A stretch of DNA of 64,000 nt from Pseudomonas vanderleydeniana (lineage in GTDB: Bacteria; Pseudomonadota; Gammaproteobacteria; Pseudomonadales; Pseudomonadaceae). The notes under the pieces are model-generated. The model made no database searches. It was given only the letters and a program-made list of their open reading frames with translations, and had not been told where the DNA came from. Location of the stretch: contig NZ_CP077093.1 of assembly GCF_014268755.2 (NCBI RefSeq), forward strand, positions 4,700,001 through 4,764,000. The letters are read 5' to 3'. This document shows, piece after piece, positions 49,894 to 59,072 of this stretch (position 1 is the stretch's first letter; each line of letters begins with the position of its first letter). A program made the position numbers and the translations under genes.

Positions 49894-50098
49894 CAGATCT
49901 CATGAACAAGCGGGGCCAACCACCCATATCAGAAATGAATGGATACCCCGCAAACTGATATTTTTTATTCCCACAGCCCGATGCTAAAAATGCGCACCCA
50001 GGCCCGGTGCGCGTCAGGACAGCGCTCGACCGCACCGACCTGGCTTCAGCCCACCTGGTGAACCCCAGGGAAAATGCCTTTCAGCCCGAGCTTGCCCC
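49894..50098. promoter_or_regulatory. Region between the LysR gene and lysA
   Basis: 205 bases; probably holds the lysA promoter and the LysR-regulator site. I cannot identify individual elements with confidence. Confidence 0.4.
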
Positions 50099-51337
50099 AT
50101 GACCCTCGAACAGCACGCCGCACACGTTGCCAAAACCCATGGCACCCCCGTCTGGATCTATGACGCCGCCGTCATCCGCGATCGCATCCGCACGCTGAAG
50201 ACCTTCGACACCGTGCGCTTCGCCCAGAAAGCCCTGTCGAACCTGTCGATCCTCGGCCTGATGCGCGAGGAAGGCGTGAAACTCGACGCCGTGTCCCTCG
50301 GCGAAATCGAGCGGGCGATCAAGGCCGGCTTCAACCCACGCAGCAACGTCGACGGCCCGTCGGACCTGGTCTACACCTCGGACGTATTTGATCGCCAGAC
50401 CCTGGCGCGCATCGTCGAGCTGGGTGTCGAGGCCAACCTCGGCTCACTGGACATGATCCAGCAACTGGGCGAGCTGTCGCCCGGGCACCGCGTGTGGCTG
50501 CGCATCAACCCGGGCTTCGGCCACGGCCACAGCCCCAAGACCAACACCGGCGGCCCCAACAGCAAGCACGGCATCTGGCACGAGCAGCTTCAGCAGGCGC
50601 TCGAACTGCTGAACAGATACGACTTGCACCTGGTCGGCGTGCACGTGCACATCGGCTCCGGCGTCGACTACGGCCATCTGGGCCAAGTCTGCGAGGCCGT
50701 CAGCCAACTGCTGGAACAGATCGACCAGCCGATCGAGGCGCTGTCGGCCGGGGGCGGACTGTCGGTGCCTTACCGCGAAGGCGAGGAACCGATCGATGTG
50801 CAGCACTACTTCTCGCTGTGGGACGCGGTGCGCCGCCACGCCCAAACCCGCTACGGCTGCCCGATCCGCCTGGAGCTGGAGCCTGGCCGCTTCCTGGTGG
50901 CCGAATCGGGCACGCTGGTCTGCGAAGTCCGTGCGGTCAAGCAACAGGGCGCCAACCCCTTCACGCTGGTCGACGCCGGCTTCAACGAACTGATCCGCCC
51001 AACGCTCTACGGCAGCTACCATCGCGTGTCGCTGGTGGCCCAGGCACCGGAGCGCGCCCCGATCAACACCCTCATCGCCGGCCCGCTGTGCGAATCCGGT
51101 GACGTCTTCACCCTCGCCGGCGACGGTGCCCTGCGCTTCGAAACCATGAGCCAGCCCAGCATCGGCGACCTCATCCTGTTCCACAACGCCGGGGCCTATG
51201 GCTCAAGCATGTCCTCGAACTACAACTCGCGGCCCCTGGTGCCGGAGTACCTGCTCGATGGCGAAGCTTCACGCCTGATTCGCCGCCGGCAGACCTTCGA
51301 CGAACTGCTGGGCCCGGAACTGGCCTGCCTGGGCTGA
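50099..51337 (+). CDS. lysA: Diaminopimelate decarboxylase-type PLP enzyme
   Basis: 412 aa. Fold-type III: VRFAQKALSNLSILGLMREE holds the PLP lysine (QKALSN), HVHIGSGVDYGHL the PLP-stacking His/Ser, LSAGGGLSVPYREGE the phosphate loop, LEPGRFLVAESG, and LCESGDVFTL the catalytic Cys region. Converts meso-diaminopimelate to lysine. A terminator follows; core pseudomonads often carry a second lysA beside dapF, so this could be a paralogue with relaxed specificity. Confidence 0.9.
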   Translation: MTLEQHAAHVAKTHGTPVWIYDAAVIRDRIRTLKTFDTVRFAQKALSNLSILGLMREEGVKLDAVSLGEIERAIKAGFNPRSNVDGPSDLVYTSDVFDRQTLARIVELGVEANLGSLDMIQQLGELSPGHRVWLRINPGFGHGHSPKTNTGGPNSKHGIWHEQLQQALELLNRYDLHLVGVHVHIGSGVDYGHLGQVCEAVSQLLEQIDQPIEALSAGGGLSVPYREGEEPIDVQHYFSLWDAVRRHAQTRYGCPIRLELEPGRFLVAESGTLVCEVRAVKQQGANPFTLVDAGFNELIRPTLYGSYHRVSLVAQAPERAPINTLIAGPLCESGDVFTLAGDGALRFETMSQPSIGDLILFHNAGAYGSSMSSNYNSRPLVPEYLLDGEASRLIRRRQTFDELLGPELACLG

Positions 51338-51350
51338 TCCCCAAAAACCT

Positions 51351-51386
51351 CGCGGCGTCACCCCGTGTTTACCGGGTGACGCCGCG
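51351..51386 (+). terminator. Hairpin after lysA
   Basis: Perfect 13-bp stem CGCGGCGTCACCC/GGGTGACGCCGCG with a 10-base loop, 13 bases after the stop. No T-run. Confidence 0.8.
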
Positions 51387-51445
51387 TTGGGCGTTACAGG
51401 CTTCAGGGGGCTCAGCCATTGAGGGCTCCCACCCCGCGCTTCATC

Positions 51446-51661
51446 TCAATCCCCGGCACAGCCGTTGCCCCAGGTCTTGTAGTCGTACACCTTGGTCTGC
51501 CCATCGGGCGTCTTGTAGGTCATCTTCGCGTTGGTAATCCCGCAGGCATAGGGATTGGAGTCTACGCGGATCACTTCAGCGACATCTTTCTTGTCCAGGG
51601 CAAACGCCTGGGCACTGAACAGAACGGCGGCAACGGTCAAGCATTTCACATAGATATTCAT
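51446..51661 (-). CDS. DUF2790 small secreted protein
   Basis: 71 aa. Signal peptide MNIYVKCLTVAAVLFSAQAFA, then a short mature domain with two cysteines (YACGITNAKMTYKTPDGQ, GNGCAGD) that can form one disulfide. DUF2790 is Pseudomonas-specific and often found in several copies; function unknown, some are linked to copper or stress responses. Preceded (minus strand) by a good GGAAGTTGCC site. Confidence 0.9.
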   Translation of the reverse strand: MNIYVKCLTVAAVLFSAQAFALDKKDVAEVIRVDSNPYACGITNAKMTYKTPDGQTKVYDYKTWGNGCAGD

Positions 51662-51958
51662 GGCAACTTCCTCAATAGGGAAAACAAAAACCGACCCGGC
51701 AAACCCGGTAGAAGGCGTTGAGTGCAGACTCGCAATCGAGTGTTATCCGAGGATTAAGAAAGTTATGAATAAAGTTAAACAAACCGTTATAAATCAGTTA
51801 AAAGAAAGTTAATAACTCGATTTTATAAATCGTAATTTATTCCATTAAAAAACATGAAAATTTGTTTATGAAATCTGCGATGATTCCGCTACCCGGACCT
51901 GCGGCCTCCTCGACCCGATCTGCCGCAGCCGCCCACCAGCCAGCCAGGAGCCCAACGG
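51662..51958. other. AT-rich region between divergent DUF2790 and DUF1275 genes
   Basis: 297 bases, very AT-rich from 51750 to 51870 (runs of TTAA and AATAA). It should contain both promoters. No other feature seen. Confidence 0.5.
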
Positions 51959-52657
51959 ATGCTGCCATCAGCCCCTCTTCTTTCCGGAAACCGCCTGCAC
52001 CTGCGCCGTTTGCGCGGCCGGGTGGGATTGGCACTGGTGGCGTGCCTGTCCTTCCTGGCTGGCATGACCGACGCCATCGGTTTCCTCGCCACCGGTGACT
52101 TTGTCTCGTTCATGAGCGGCAACACCACGCGCCTGGCGGTAGCGATCGGCGAGGGGGACCTGTCGATGGCGCTGCGCCTGGTCGCGGCGGTGGCCGCGTT
52201 CATCGCCGGCAACGTACTGGGCGTGCTGGCCGGACGTGTCGGTGGCCGGCGTTCACTGCCCTTGCTGCTGTGCGTCGCCACCCTGCTGTGCATCGCCGCG
52301 ATACTGCCGTTCAATACGCGCGTACCGGCACTGCTGACCGCGATCATTGCCATGGGCATGCTCAATGCAGCGGTCGAACAGGTCAACGGCCTGCCGATCG
52401 GCCTGACCTACGTCACTGGCGCCCTGTCACGCTTCGGCCGTGGCCTGGGACGCAGGCTGCTTGGCGAAAAACGCGATGGCTGGCGGGTGCAACTGGTGCC
52501 TTGGAGCGGCATGCTGCTGGGGGCAGTGTTTGGCGCGCTGCTGGAGCGTCGCATGGGCGTGCAGGCGCTGGTGGTCAGTGCCGCGATCGCCGCCGTGCTG
52601 GGGCTGCTGGCGCTGCGGATTCCGCATCAGTGGCAAAAGGACTTCATGCCAAGGTGA
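51959..52657 (+). CDS. YoaK/DUF1275-family membrane protein
   Basis: 232 aa, five to six membrane helices. LALVACLSFLAGMTDAIGFLATGDFVSFMSGNTT is the DUF1275 signature, and GLPIGLTYVTGALSRFGRGLG a second block. A small transporter-like inner-membrane protein of unknown substrate. Stands alone. Confidence 0.9.
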   Translation: MLPSAPLLSGNRLHLRRLRGRVGLALVACLSFLAGMTDAIGFLATGDFVSFMSGNTTRLAVAIGEGDLSMALRLVAAVAAFIAGNVLGVLAGRVGGRRSLPLLLCVATLLCIAAILPFNTRVPALLTAIIAMGMLNAAVEQVNGLPIGLTYVTGALSRFGRGLGRRLLGEKRDGWRVQLVPWSGMLLGAVFGALLERRMGVQALVVSAAIAAVLGLLALRIPHQWQKDFMPR

Positions 52658-52963
52658 GGGGGTCGCCCCTCCCCGCTCAACACGCAAGCGTGTAGAGACT
52701 TCTTTTTGTAGTACTACGGCTACAGCCACTTCCCACACATATTCGCGCATCACTTCATGGCAGTTTTTATTATTTCCAAATAATAAAAAACCTATCCGTT
52801 CAGCCAGTTATTAAACCCCGCCAAACAATATCAAATATCCACTTACAAAAGAGCAGCACCCACGCTCTTTCAACCAATTAAGTGGCGACCACTTCCCTCG
52901 CAGACAGAGGGCGGCATCGCCTTCTTTTGGGCACCAAAACCAAAGTTCAATCTGGAGTCACAC
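52658..52963. other. AT-rich spacer
   Basis: 306 bases of AT-rich DNA (TATTATTTCCAAATAATAAAA near 52770, a short palindrome) before the secreted-protein gene. It probably contains that gene's promoter; no gene seen. Confidence 0.5.
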
Positions 52964-53461
52964 ATGAAAATCGGCCACCTGTTGTTAGGCGCCTCGTTGC
53001 TGCCGGCCATCAGCTTTGCCCAAATACCTCTGCTGTCTTCGCTTCAGGCCAAAGGCATTCAAGTCACGGCCCTCGATGATGACAGCCTCAGCAAGATCCG
53101 AGGCACCGCAAGGATCACCGGGCATCCCTACCCCAGCGTCACGCAGGGTTTGAAGACCTACAAAATTCGGTTGAAGCGCTTTGGCAACGAGCACGAATAC
53201 CGGTCCTATTACTCGATCGGCAGGGACTGGAGCCCACACAAAAAACAAACGTACACAGACGCAGAAACCGGAAAAACCTATCACGTTGCCGGCGATCGCT
53301 GGCTTGCAGACAAGTCAGATGCCCCCGGTGGGCACTGGAGCGCCAGTCACGCTGTGGAAGTGGATTCCCACTATCAAGCCCTGGACAAGAACGGCGCACC
53401 CCTCAACTTCGGCTGGAGGGAAACCACCTGGAATCGACCCATCTCTACGTTTTCCTGGTAG
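52964..53461 (+). CDS. Secreted hypothetical protein with a leader-like LDDDSLSKIRG motif
   Basis: 165 aa. Signal peptide MKIGHLLLGASLLPAISFA, then at about residues 36-47 ALDDDSLSKIRG, which resembles the conserved tail of leader-type sequences, followed by a basic, Tyr-rich region (YRSYYSIGRDWSPHKKQTYT) and a Trp-rich C-terminus. No enzymatic motif. AT-richer than the neighbours. It is 35 bases before another orphan gene, so the two may be coexpressed. Function unknown. Confidence 0.8.
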   Translation: MKIGHLLLGASLLPAISFAQIPLLSSLQAKGIQVTALDDDSLSKIRGTARITGHPYPSVTQGLKTYKIRLKRFGNEHEYRSYYSIGRDWSPHKKQTYTDAETGKTYHVAGDRWLADKSDAPGGHWSASHAVEVDSHYQALDKNGAPLNFGWRETTWNRPISTFSW

Positions 53462-53496
53462 TTGCGCAACTAGTCAAATTCCCAAAAGGCAAGCAC

Positions 53497-54015
53497 ATGA
53501 ACGTCAATAACACCCTCTCGTCATACACATACAACCCGTCTACTCCCAAGACCACAGCTCAGCAAATACAAAGCCAGGAGCGTTTTTCGATAGAACCTTC
53601 CAGCGATACAAAAAACACCTCAGACAAAGTCAGCCTCAGCGTGGCTGGCGTTGAAATGTCCGACCTGATGGACCCACCTCTGCCAGTGGGCGCCATACCA
53701 AGCTGGCTGGGCGAATTCGCGACAAAGGTTACATTTCCATCGGAGCGAGCGGCCCAGGGGCGCGCAGGCAGCCTGGAGTTGGATCCACGGTTCTCAAATC
53801 TTTCGTCCGCAGAAGCTGACGAGTACTTCTCACTGCTGCAATCTCACACGAATGCCCTGTACGAGCGAAACGGCCTGATCGACGACGAATCGACCTACGC
53901 TGCCTTCAACTCCCGCTCAACGAACGAAAGGCTTCATCAGGAATTCCTCGAAGGCATCAGGAACGACCCACGGATGTCCGAACTGACCGGCCGCCTCGGC
54001 ATTGCGCTCTCCTAA
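53497..54015 (+). CDS. Hypothetical protein, 172 aa
   Basis: Soluble; Ser/Thr/Gln-rich, low-complexity N-terminus (MNVNNTLSSYTYNPSTPKTT), including DKVSLSVAG, a motif frequent in exported or surface-associated Pseudomonas proteins. The C-terminal half is helical (SSAEADEYFSLLQSHTNALYE). No signal peptide, so any export would be by a dedicated system. It follows the secreted-protein gene; function unknown. Confidence 0.75.
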   Translation: MNVNNTLSSYTYNPSTPKTTAQQIQSQERFSIEPSSDTKNTSDKVSLSVAGVEMSDLMDPPLPVGAIPSWLGEFATKVTFPSERAAQGRAGSLELDPRFSNLSSAEADEYFSLLQSHTNALYERNGLIDDESTYAAFNSRSTNERLHQEFLEGIRNDPRMSELTGRLGIALS

Positions 54016-54276
54016 GTGCTCTGGCATTTGCTCGCCGAGCCGCGCTCCAGCAGCGTGGCCGGCGGCTGTCTCTGCGCAAAGCCGGGAGGAAACTTTTGCA
54101 CATGGCCTACAGTCCCACAAGCACAGGGCTGTAGTTCAACTCATCACGCGCCCTTCTTTTCAGCGTAACGTGTAGCAATCATCAAGTTTACTGACCGCAG
54201 AGCCCTCTCTCATCGTGCCTTGGCACGTTTGCTGATACCCTGCGCACCGCTCAAGCCCGGCTCCATAGGAGCAGCC

Positions 54277-56175
54277 ATGTCCGTTCTCCATCTCGTCCCA
54301 TCCGTTGCTCCGGCAAGTAACGCCTCCACAGTCGAGCAATCCCGCTGCGACATCGACTTTCTGCATGGCATCAGCCTTGCGCTCATCGGTGAACAGGACC
54401 TCAATGCCCTCCACCGGAAAATAGTCGATGCGGCGGTCGCCATCACCGGCTCGCAGTTCGGGACCATGCAGCAGCTCTGCCCCGAGGGGCATGTCTCGGG
54501 ACACGGCGGCGAACTGCAACTGCTCTGCTCGCACGGTTTGCCGGCAGACGCGGTCGGCTTCTGGCAATGGGTAAGCCCCGCGGCCTACAGCAGTTGCACC
54601 ATGGCGCTCAAGCTCGGCGAGCGGGCCATCATTCCCGACTTCGAACAGTGGACCGACATTTCGGGCACCGAGGACCTGATGGCCTTTCGGCGAGCCGGCA
54701 TCCGTTCGGCGCAGACCACGCCCCTGCGGTCTCGCACGGGCCAGTTGCTGGGCATGATCTCCACTCACTGGACGCACCCTCACCAACCCTCTGCCCGTGA
54801 CCTGCGGCTGCTGGACATTCTTGCGCGACAGGCCGCCGACCTGCTGGAGCGCACGATCGCGGAAGATGCGTTGCGCGCCCGCGAACAGGAGCTGGCGCGC
54901 ACCGTCAATCTGTTGCGTGAAGCCGAAGAACAGCAGGCCAGGGTTCAGGCCGAGCTGCTCAACCTCAACGAGACCCTCGAACAACGCATCGCTGAACGCA
55001 CCGCCCTGCTGATGCAGTCGGAAGAGCAACTGCGCCAGTCACAGAAGATGGAAGCGGTCGGGCAACTGACCGGTGGCCTTGCCCACGATTTCAACAACCT
55101 GCTGGCGGGTATTTCCAGCGCCCTGGAACTGATGAACCGGCGCATCGAGCAAGGCCGCGTGACGGAAGTGGGCAAGTACATGGCCGCGGCGCAAGGTGCG
55201 GCAAGCCGGGCAGCGTCCCTGACCCATCGCCTGCTGGCCTTCTCCCGCCGGCAGACCCTCGAGCCACGCGCCACCAACGTCAACGCGCTGATGTACGGCA
55301 TGGCCGAACTCATCCAGCGCACGGCGGGGCCGACTGTCATTCTCGAAACCAGGGCCGCCGAAGAGGCCTGGCCGATCCACGTCGACGCCAGCCAGCTGGA
55401 AAACACCCTGCTCAACCTGTGCATCAACTCCCGGGACGCCATGCCCGATGGTGGACGCATCACCCTGGAAACGAGCAACCAGTGGCTGGACCGCACCGCG
55501 GCCCGCGCCCACAACGTCCCGGAAGGGCCTTATTTGTGCCTGTCCGTCACCGACACCGGTACCGGGATGTCCCCGGAAGTGATGGGCCGGGTATTCGAGC
55601 CGTTCTTCACCACCAAGCCGCTCGGCCAGGGAACGGGCCTGGGCCTGTCCATGATCTATGGCTTCGTCCAGCAATCGGGTGGGCAAATTCACATCCGGTC
55701 GGCGCTGGGTGAAGGCACCTGCGTCTCGATCTACCTTCCGCGCTACCAGGGCATCCCGCTCAATGCCGAAGCCATGCCTGACCTGTCGACCCAATCCACG
55801 GCGCAGCACTGTGAAACCATCCTGCTGGTGGACGATGAGTCAACGGTGCGCATGCTGCTCGCCGATTACCTGGGGGAGCTGGGCTACACCGTCATCCAGG
55901 CCGCCGACAGTCTGGAAGGGCTGAGGTTGCTGAGGTCCGGTGCACACATCGACCTGCTGCTGACGGATGTGGGCCTGCCCGGTGGAATGAATGGCCGGCA
56001 AATGGCCGAGGCCGGCATGGACCTACGTCCCCAGCTCAAGGTTCTGTTCATCACCGGCTATGCCGAGAACTCGGCAATCAGCGATGGCGAACTGCCCTGC
56101 GGCATGCAGGTCATGACCAAGCCGTTTGTACTGGATAGTCTGGAGAATCGTATTCGGGAGATATTGACGGTGTAG
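54277..56175 (+). CDS. GAF-domain hybrid histidine kinase
   Basis: 632 aa from ATG at 54277 (AGGAG upstream). A GAF domain (about 25-190), a coiled coil (205-255), a HisKA phospho-acceptor with His270 (GGLAHDFNNLL), HATPase (N box NLCINSRDAMPDGG, G boxes DTGTGMS and GQGTGLGLSMIYGF) and a C-terminal receiver with Asp564 (LLLTDVGLPGG) and LFITGYAE. Cytoplasmic; no membrane segment. The GAF may sense a small ligand. No cognate regulator gene is adjacent. Confidence 0.95.
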   Translation: MSVLHLVPSVAPASNASTVEQSRCDIDFLHGISLALIGEQDLNALHRKIVDAAVAITGSQFGTMQQLCPEGHVSGHGGELQLLCSHGLPADAVGFWQWVSPAAYSSCTMALKLGERAIIPDFEQWTDISGTEDLMAFRRAGIRSAQTTPLRSRTGQLLGMISTHWTHPHQPSARDLRLLDILARQAADLLERTIAEDALRAREQELARTVNLLREAEEQQARVQAELLNLNETLEQRIAERTALLMQSEEQLRQSQKMEAVGQLTGGLAHDFNNLLAGISSALELMNRRIEQGRVTEVGKYMAAAQGAASRAASLTHRLLAFSRRQTLEPRATNVNALMYGMAELIQRTAGPTVILETRAAEEAWPIHVDASQLENTLLNLCINSRDAMPDGGRITLETSNQWLDRTAARAHNVPEGPYLCLSVTDTGTGMSPEVMGRVFEPFFTTKPLGQGTGLGLSMIYGFVQQSGGQIHIRSALGEGTCVSIYLPRYQGIPLNAEAMPDLSTQSTAQHCETILLVDDESTVRMLLADYLGELGYTVIQAADSLEGLRLLRSGAHIDLLLTDVGLPGGMNGRQMAEAGMDLRPQLKVLFITGYAENSAISDGELPCGMQVMTKPFVLDSLENRIREILTV

Positions 56176-56619
56176 GTTCTCAGCACGCTCTCGGTCAACG
56201 CGACGGCTGGAGCGCAAGATGGGCGTGCAGGGGGCTGGGATGAATGCGATGAAGATCACCTGGTCCCATGGCTACGGAGCAAGCTCATATGGGAAAACTC
56301 TTTTCCAGAAAAGAGTCACCATGTATGCCCTGGCCTCATCCCCGATAAAGGTGACGTATTTACTTTTCAGTCGTCACCTTTTCGTCGCACAAAGTATCAA
56401 GACGGATCCCCGAATCTGGACGATTCAACACATCGCCTTGCACTACGGACGAAGCGCTAGCCTAAGGGCCCAACTGGATACTCACCGGCTTTGAGCTCTG
56501 GCGACACCGCCCTCATCAAATTTTGAAGCAGCGGCTTATTTCATGATTCGGTATAATCCAAGCAGTATCTATTTAGGGTACATGCAATCGGTTTTGACGT
56601 TTCAACCAAGGAGAAAAGG
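56176..56619. other. Gap holding a GGTGACG palindrome and the orphan gene's upstream region
   Basis: The 56347-56382 palindrome is described separately. TATAAT at 56552-56557 is a possible -10 for the orphan gene, but I find no good -35 at the right distance. No gene is seen. Confidence 0.5.
56347..56382. repeat. Left GGTGACG palindrome flanking the orphan gene
   Basis: AAAGGTGACG and its perfect complement CGTCACCTTT enclose 15 or so AT-rich bases. AAAGGTGACGTATTTAC also recurs as a direct repeat with one change at 57377-57393, on the other side of the orphan gene. Confidence 0.8.
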
Positions 56620-57333
56620 GTGGATATATCCAAGCTGGATAATGCAACGCTAAGTGAAAAAATTGGCTACATTTATGAGAATGATCATCCGCTATGGGCT
56701 CCACTGTGCTTGGTCCTAAATTCAAGCGGCCTTGGGTTTGTTGACCGCTTCCTATCTAAAAAGGCAATTGACTTCGAGCTACGGCAAATCCGACTACTCA
56801 TTTCCGAGCTTAAAAAATACTCGCTAACCTCCACCCCCTCGGACTCGCCAGATCTCATCCCTGCACTTCGGATATCTATTAACGCCATTAATGAGTCACT
56901 AAGCAAAGAGAAAGTCCGAGTTTTCGCATCTATTCTGGCCAATCTCTGGAACCAAAAGACAAGTAACTGGGATGCAACATCTCAAACCCTACGCCTCGTA
57001 CGCGATCTGGAAGACATCCATTTCCTCGTGCTTTCAGAAGCACACAAGCTTCACAATGCAGAGACTGGCAGAGGTATTTTTTCTGTGGGTGGAAAACTCT
57101 CGCTCGCCACATGTGCAATTGAAGACGTACTACCGAGCGATCTAGACCCCATGTTGATTGACTCTTGCGTGTCAGACCTTATTGCCAAAGGACTTCTCAA
57201 CGATTCGTTCATCAGCAATAACTCACTTGAGACAGATATTGAGCTCTCCCCCACGAAAGCACCTGTGACTTACTCAATATCTGATCTTGGCATTTGGCTC
57301 ATCAAACAGATAACCCCCGCAGACCTTAATTAA
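56620..57333 (+). CDS. AT-rich orphan hypothetical protein
   Basis: 237 aa from GTG at 56620 with AAGGAG 7 bases upstream. Mostly helical, soluble; no recognised motif. Residues ~140-200 (RGIFSVGGKLSLATCAIEDV, LIDSCVSDLIAKGLL) look like a winged-helix-like segment. Base composition is well below the genome average, so it was probably acquired. It is bracketed by GGTGACG palindromes. Function unknown; a DNA-binding or defence-like role would be speculation. Confidence 0.7.
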   Translation: MDISKLDNATLSEKIGYIYENDHPLWAPLCLVLNSSGLGFVDRFLSKKAIDFELRQIRLLISELKKYSLTSTPSDSPDLIPALRISINAINESLSKEKVRVFASILANLWNQKTSNWDATSQTLRLVRDLEDIHFLVLSEAHKLHNAETGRGIFSVGGKLSLATCAIEDVLPSDLDPMLIDSCVSDLIAKGLLNDSFISNNSLETDIELSPTKAPVTYSISDLGIWLIKQITPADLN

Positions 57334-57362
57334 GAGCCCCATAAACCTAACTCGCATCCAGC

Positions 57363-57427
57363 AAAAGGTGACAGCAAAAGGTGACGGATTTATTTACAGC
57401 ATAAATAGAAATAAATTCGCCACCTTC
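57363..57427. repeat. Right GGTGACG palindrome flanking the orphan gene
   Basis: AAAGGTGAC at 57364-57372 and 57377-57385 as a short tandem, then an inverted partner (AATAAATTCGCCACCTT, 57410-57426) complementary at 13 of 15 bases to GGTGACGGATTTATT. Same family as 56347-56382. Confidence 0.75.
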
Positions 57428-57697
57428 TCTCAGCCACCTTTCCTCAAATTATCAAAAACCTCAACGACACAAATAAAATGCAGATCTCCTGCGCTCCCCA
57501 CAAAAAAAACAACTGAGGCATTTCAACTATAATGATATCCAAGTGATGCAGCGATACTAAATTTCCACTATTTTGGCGTCAATCACACCTCGCCCCACAC
57601 CGATCAAAGAATGAATATCAGCCAAAATCGACCTTCGACTTGGCCGGCCGCTCTATGCTTACGTACAGCGTTCTCATATCACTGCTCCAGGCCATGA
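57428..57697. other. AT-rich spacer before the TRIC gene
   Basis: No gene or obvious terminator; the TRIC promoter should be within the last 150 bases. Confidence 0.4.
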
Positions 57698-58336
57698 ATG
57701 GAACTGCGCCTCATGAAAACCCGAGTCGAACACGTGGTGCTGCTAGCAGACCTGGCCGGCACCGCTGTATTTGCCATCGAAGGTGCCGTCAGCGCCATGC
57801 GCGCGGGGCTGGATCTATTGGGCGTGATGGTGATTGCCTTCATCGTCGCCCTGGGCGGTGGCGTCACCCGTGACCTGCTGATCGGCGCCACGCCCCCCAA
57901 CGCGATCCGCGACTGGCGCTACCCGGTGCTGGCCTTTGCCATGGGGCTGCTGGCCTTTGTCTTCCACACCCAAGTGCTCAACCTCTCGGAGTCATTGCTG
58001 ACCCTGCTGGACACGGCAGGCCTGGCCCTGTTCGCCATCGCCGGCGCGCAGAAGGCGCTGAACTTCGGCATCTCGCCCTTCGTGTCGATGTTGATGGGGA
58101 CCATCACGGGGGTGGGTGGCGGGGTCATTCGCGACATCGTGCTGGCGCGGATTCCAATGGTGCTGCAGGCGGACCTGTATGCCAGCTCCGCCTTCAGCGG
58201 CGCCGCCGTGCTGATCATCGCCCGCCGCCTGGGCGTACCACCGGTCACAGCAGCGCTGCTGGCAGCGGCAGCCTGCATCGCTTTGCGCCTGGCCTCGGTG
58301 ACTTGGGGTTGGCAACTGCCGAGAATCACGGTTTGA
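57698..58336 (+). CDS. TRIC/UPF0126-family cation channel protein (YicG-like)
   Basis: 212 aa, seven membrane helices in two three-helix repeats plus one. Signatures GGGVTRDLLIGATPP and GGGVIRDIVLARIPMVL. Bacterial TRIC proteins form trimeric monovalent-cation channels. Start at 57698 or 57713 (MKTRVEHV); neither has a strong ribosome binding site. Confidence 0.92.
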   Translation: MELRLMKTRVEHVVLLADLAGTAVFAIEGAVSAMRAGLDLLGVMVIAFIVALGGGVTRDLLIGATPPNAIRDWRYPVLAFAMGLLAFVFHTQVLNLSESLLTLLDTAGLALFAIAGAQKALNFGISPFVSMLMGTITGVGGGVIRDIVLARIPMVLQADLYASSAFSGAAVLIIARRLGVPPVTAALLAAAACIALRLASVTWGWQLPRITV

Positions 58337-58420
58337 AACAGAAAGCAGACACGCCCAGACGAGCCAAAGCGGGACAACTCCCTTTCCCCTGAGTGAAATT
58401 TCCTAGAAAATCCCCAGCGC

Positions 58421-58693
58421 TTGTTTGCGCCTGATCCCGTGGCTAGGCTTCGACTCATCACTGCTCATCAGTGATCGGGTTTGGTAGCCCGCGTTATCTC
58501 CAGGCGCATAAAGCGCTCATCTCCATGCAACTGGACGCCGTCGTGTGTCCGCCTGCATGCGTCATGGCGGCTGTGCGTAGGGCGTCCTCGGACGCGCCGG
58601 GTTCCTGGAGTTCCGGTCTACCAACCTGCGTACAGCCGCCACCCAATCGTTTGGTAGCGATAAGTGATGGCCCCACACTCCAGGAGCGCATCA
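58421..58693 (+). ncRNA. Structured 5' leader with promoter of the DUF6124 gene
   Basis: A -35 TTGTTT (58421-58426) and -10 TAGGCT (58444-58449), 17 bases apart, put the RNA start near 58456. A hairpin follows immediately (58457-58475, ATCACTG/CAGTGAT). GGTTTGGTAG (58478-58487) can pair with CTACCAACC (58618-58626); GGCGGCTGT (58566-58574) pairs perfectly with ACAGCCGCC (58632-58640) and encloses a GCGTC-CTCG-GACGC hairpin (58582-58595). GTTTGGTAGC recurs at 58649-58658. The leader is about 238 nt, long for a 104-aa gene. Function unknown. Confidence 0.7.
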
Positions 58694-59008
58694 ATGTTCA
58701 AGATAACCCCCAATCCCCCGGTCTCATCCCATACAGAAACCGTCGCCCCTCATGTCGCCGATCGAGCCTTGTCTCACTACGACCTCGGGCCACTGCGCAA
58801 CCGTCTGCCTGAACCCAAGAGCCAGGAAGACGCACTGGTCATCGTCTACTCCATCCTGCAATCGGCAGCCGCCACCGCCTATGAAAATGCGGACAGCCAG
58901 ACCGGCTCGAACCGCAAGGTCGCCATGGGCGTGGTGCACCTGATCGAAATGGCGCAGATGTGGATGGACTCGGTATTGGATAAACCAGCGGCCAGCGTTG
59001 ATAGCTGA
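58694..59008 (+). CDS. DUF6124 (formerly DUF3077) protein
   Basis: 104 aa from ATG at 58694 (CAGGAG upstream); a longer frame to 58664 is inside the leader. MFKITPNPP start, then ALVIVYSILQSAAATAYENAD and VVHLIEMAQMWMDSVLD, the family pattern. Pseudomonads hold many copies. No function known; often behind a conserved leader as here. Confidence 0.9.
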   Translation: MFKITPNPPVSSHTETVAPHVADRALSHYDLGPLRNRLPEPKSQEDALVIVYSILQSAAATAYENADSQTGSNRKVAMGVVHLIEMAQMWMDSVLDKPAASVDS

Positions 59009-59072
59009 CAAGCCTGGGGCTCAACAGAACGGGAAGCGTCACTTCCCGTTTTCACTGAAAGAAGGCTGCCAC

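Noticed and set aside
53497..54015. Type III effector or toxin identity for the 172-aa protein
   Set aside because: Ser/Thr-rich start alone is not evidence; no chaperone or secretion-box promoter seen.
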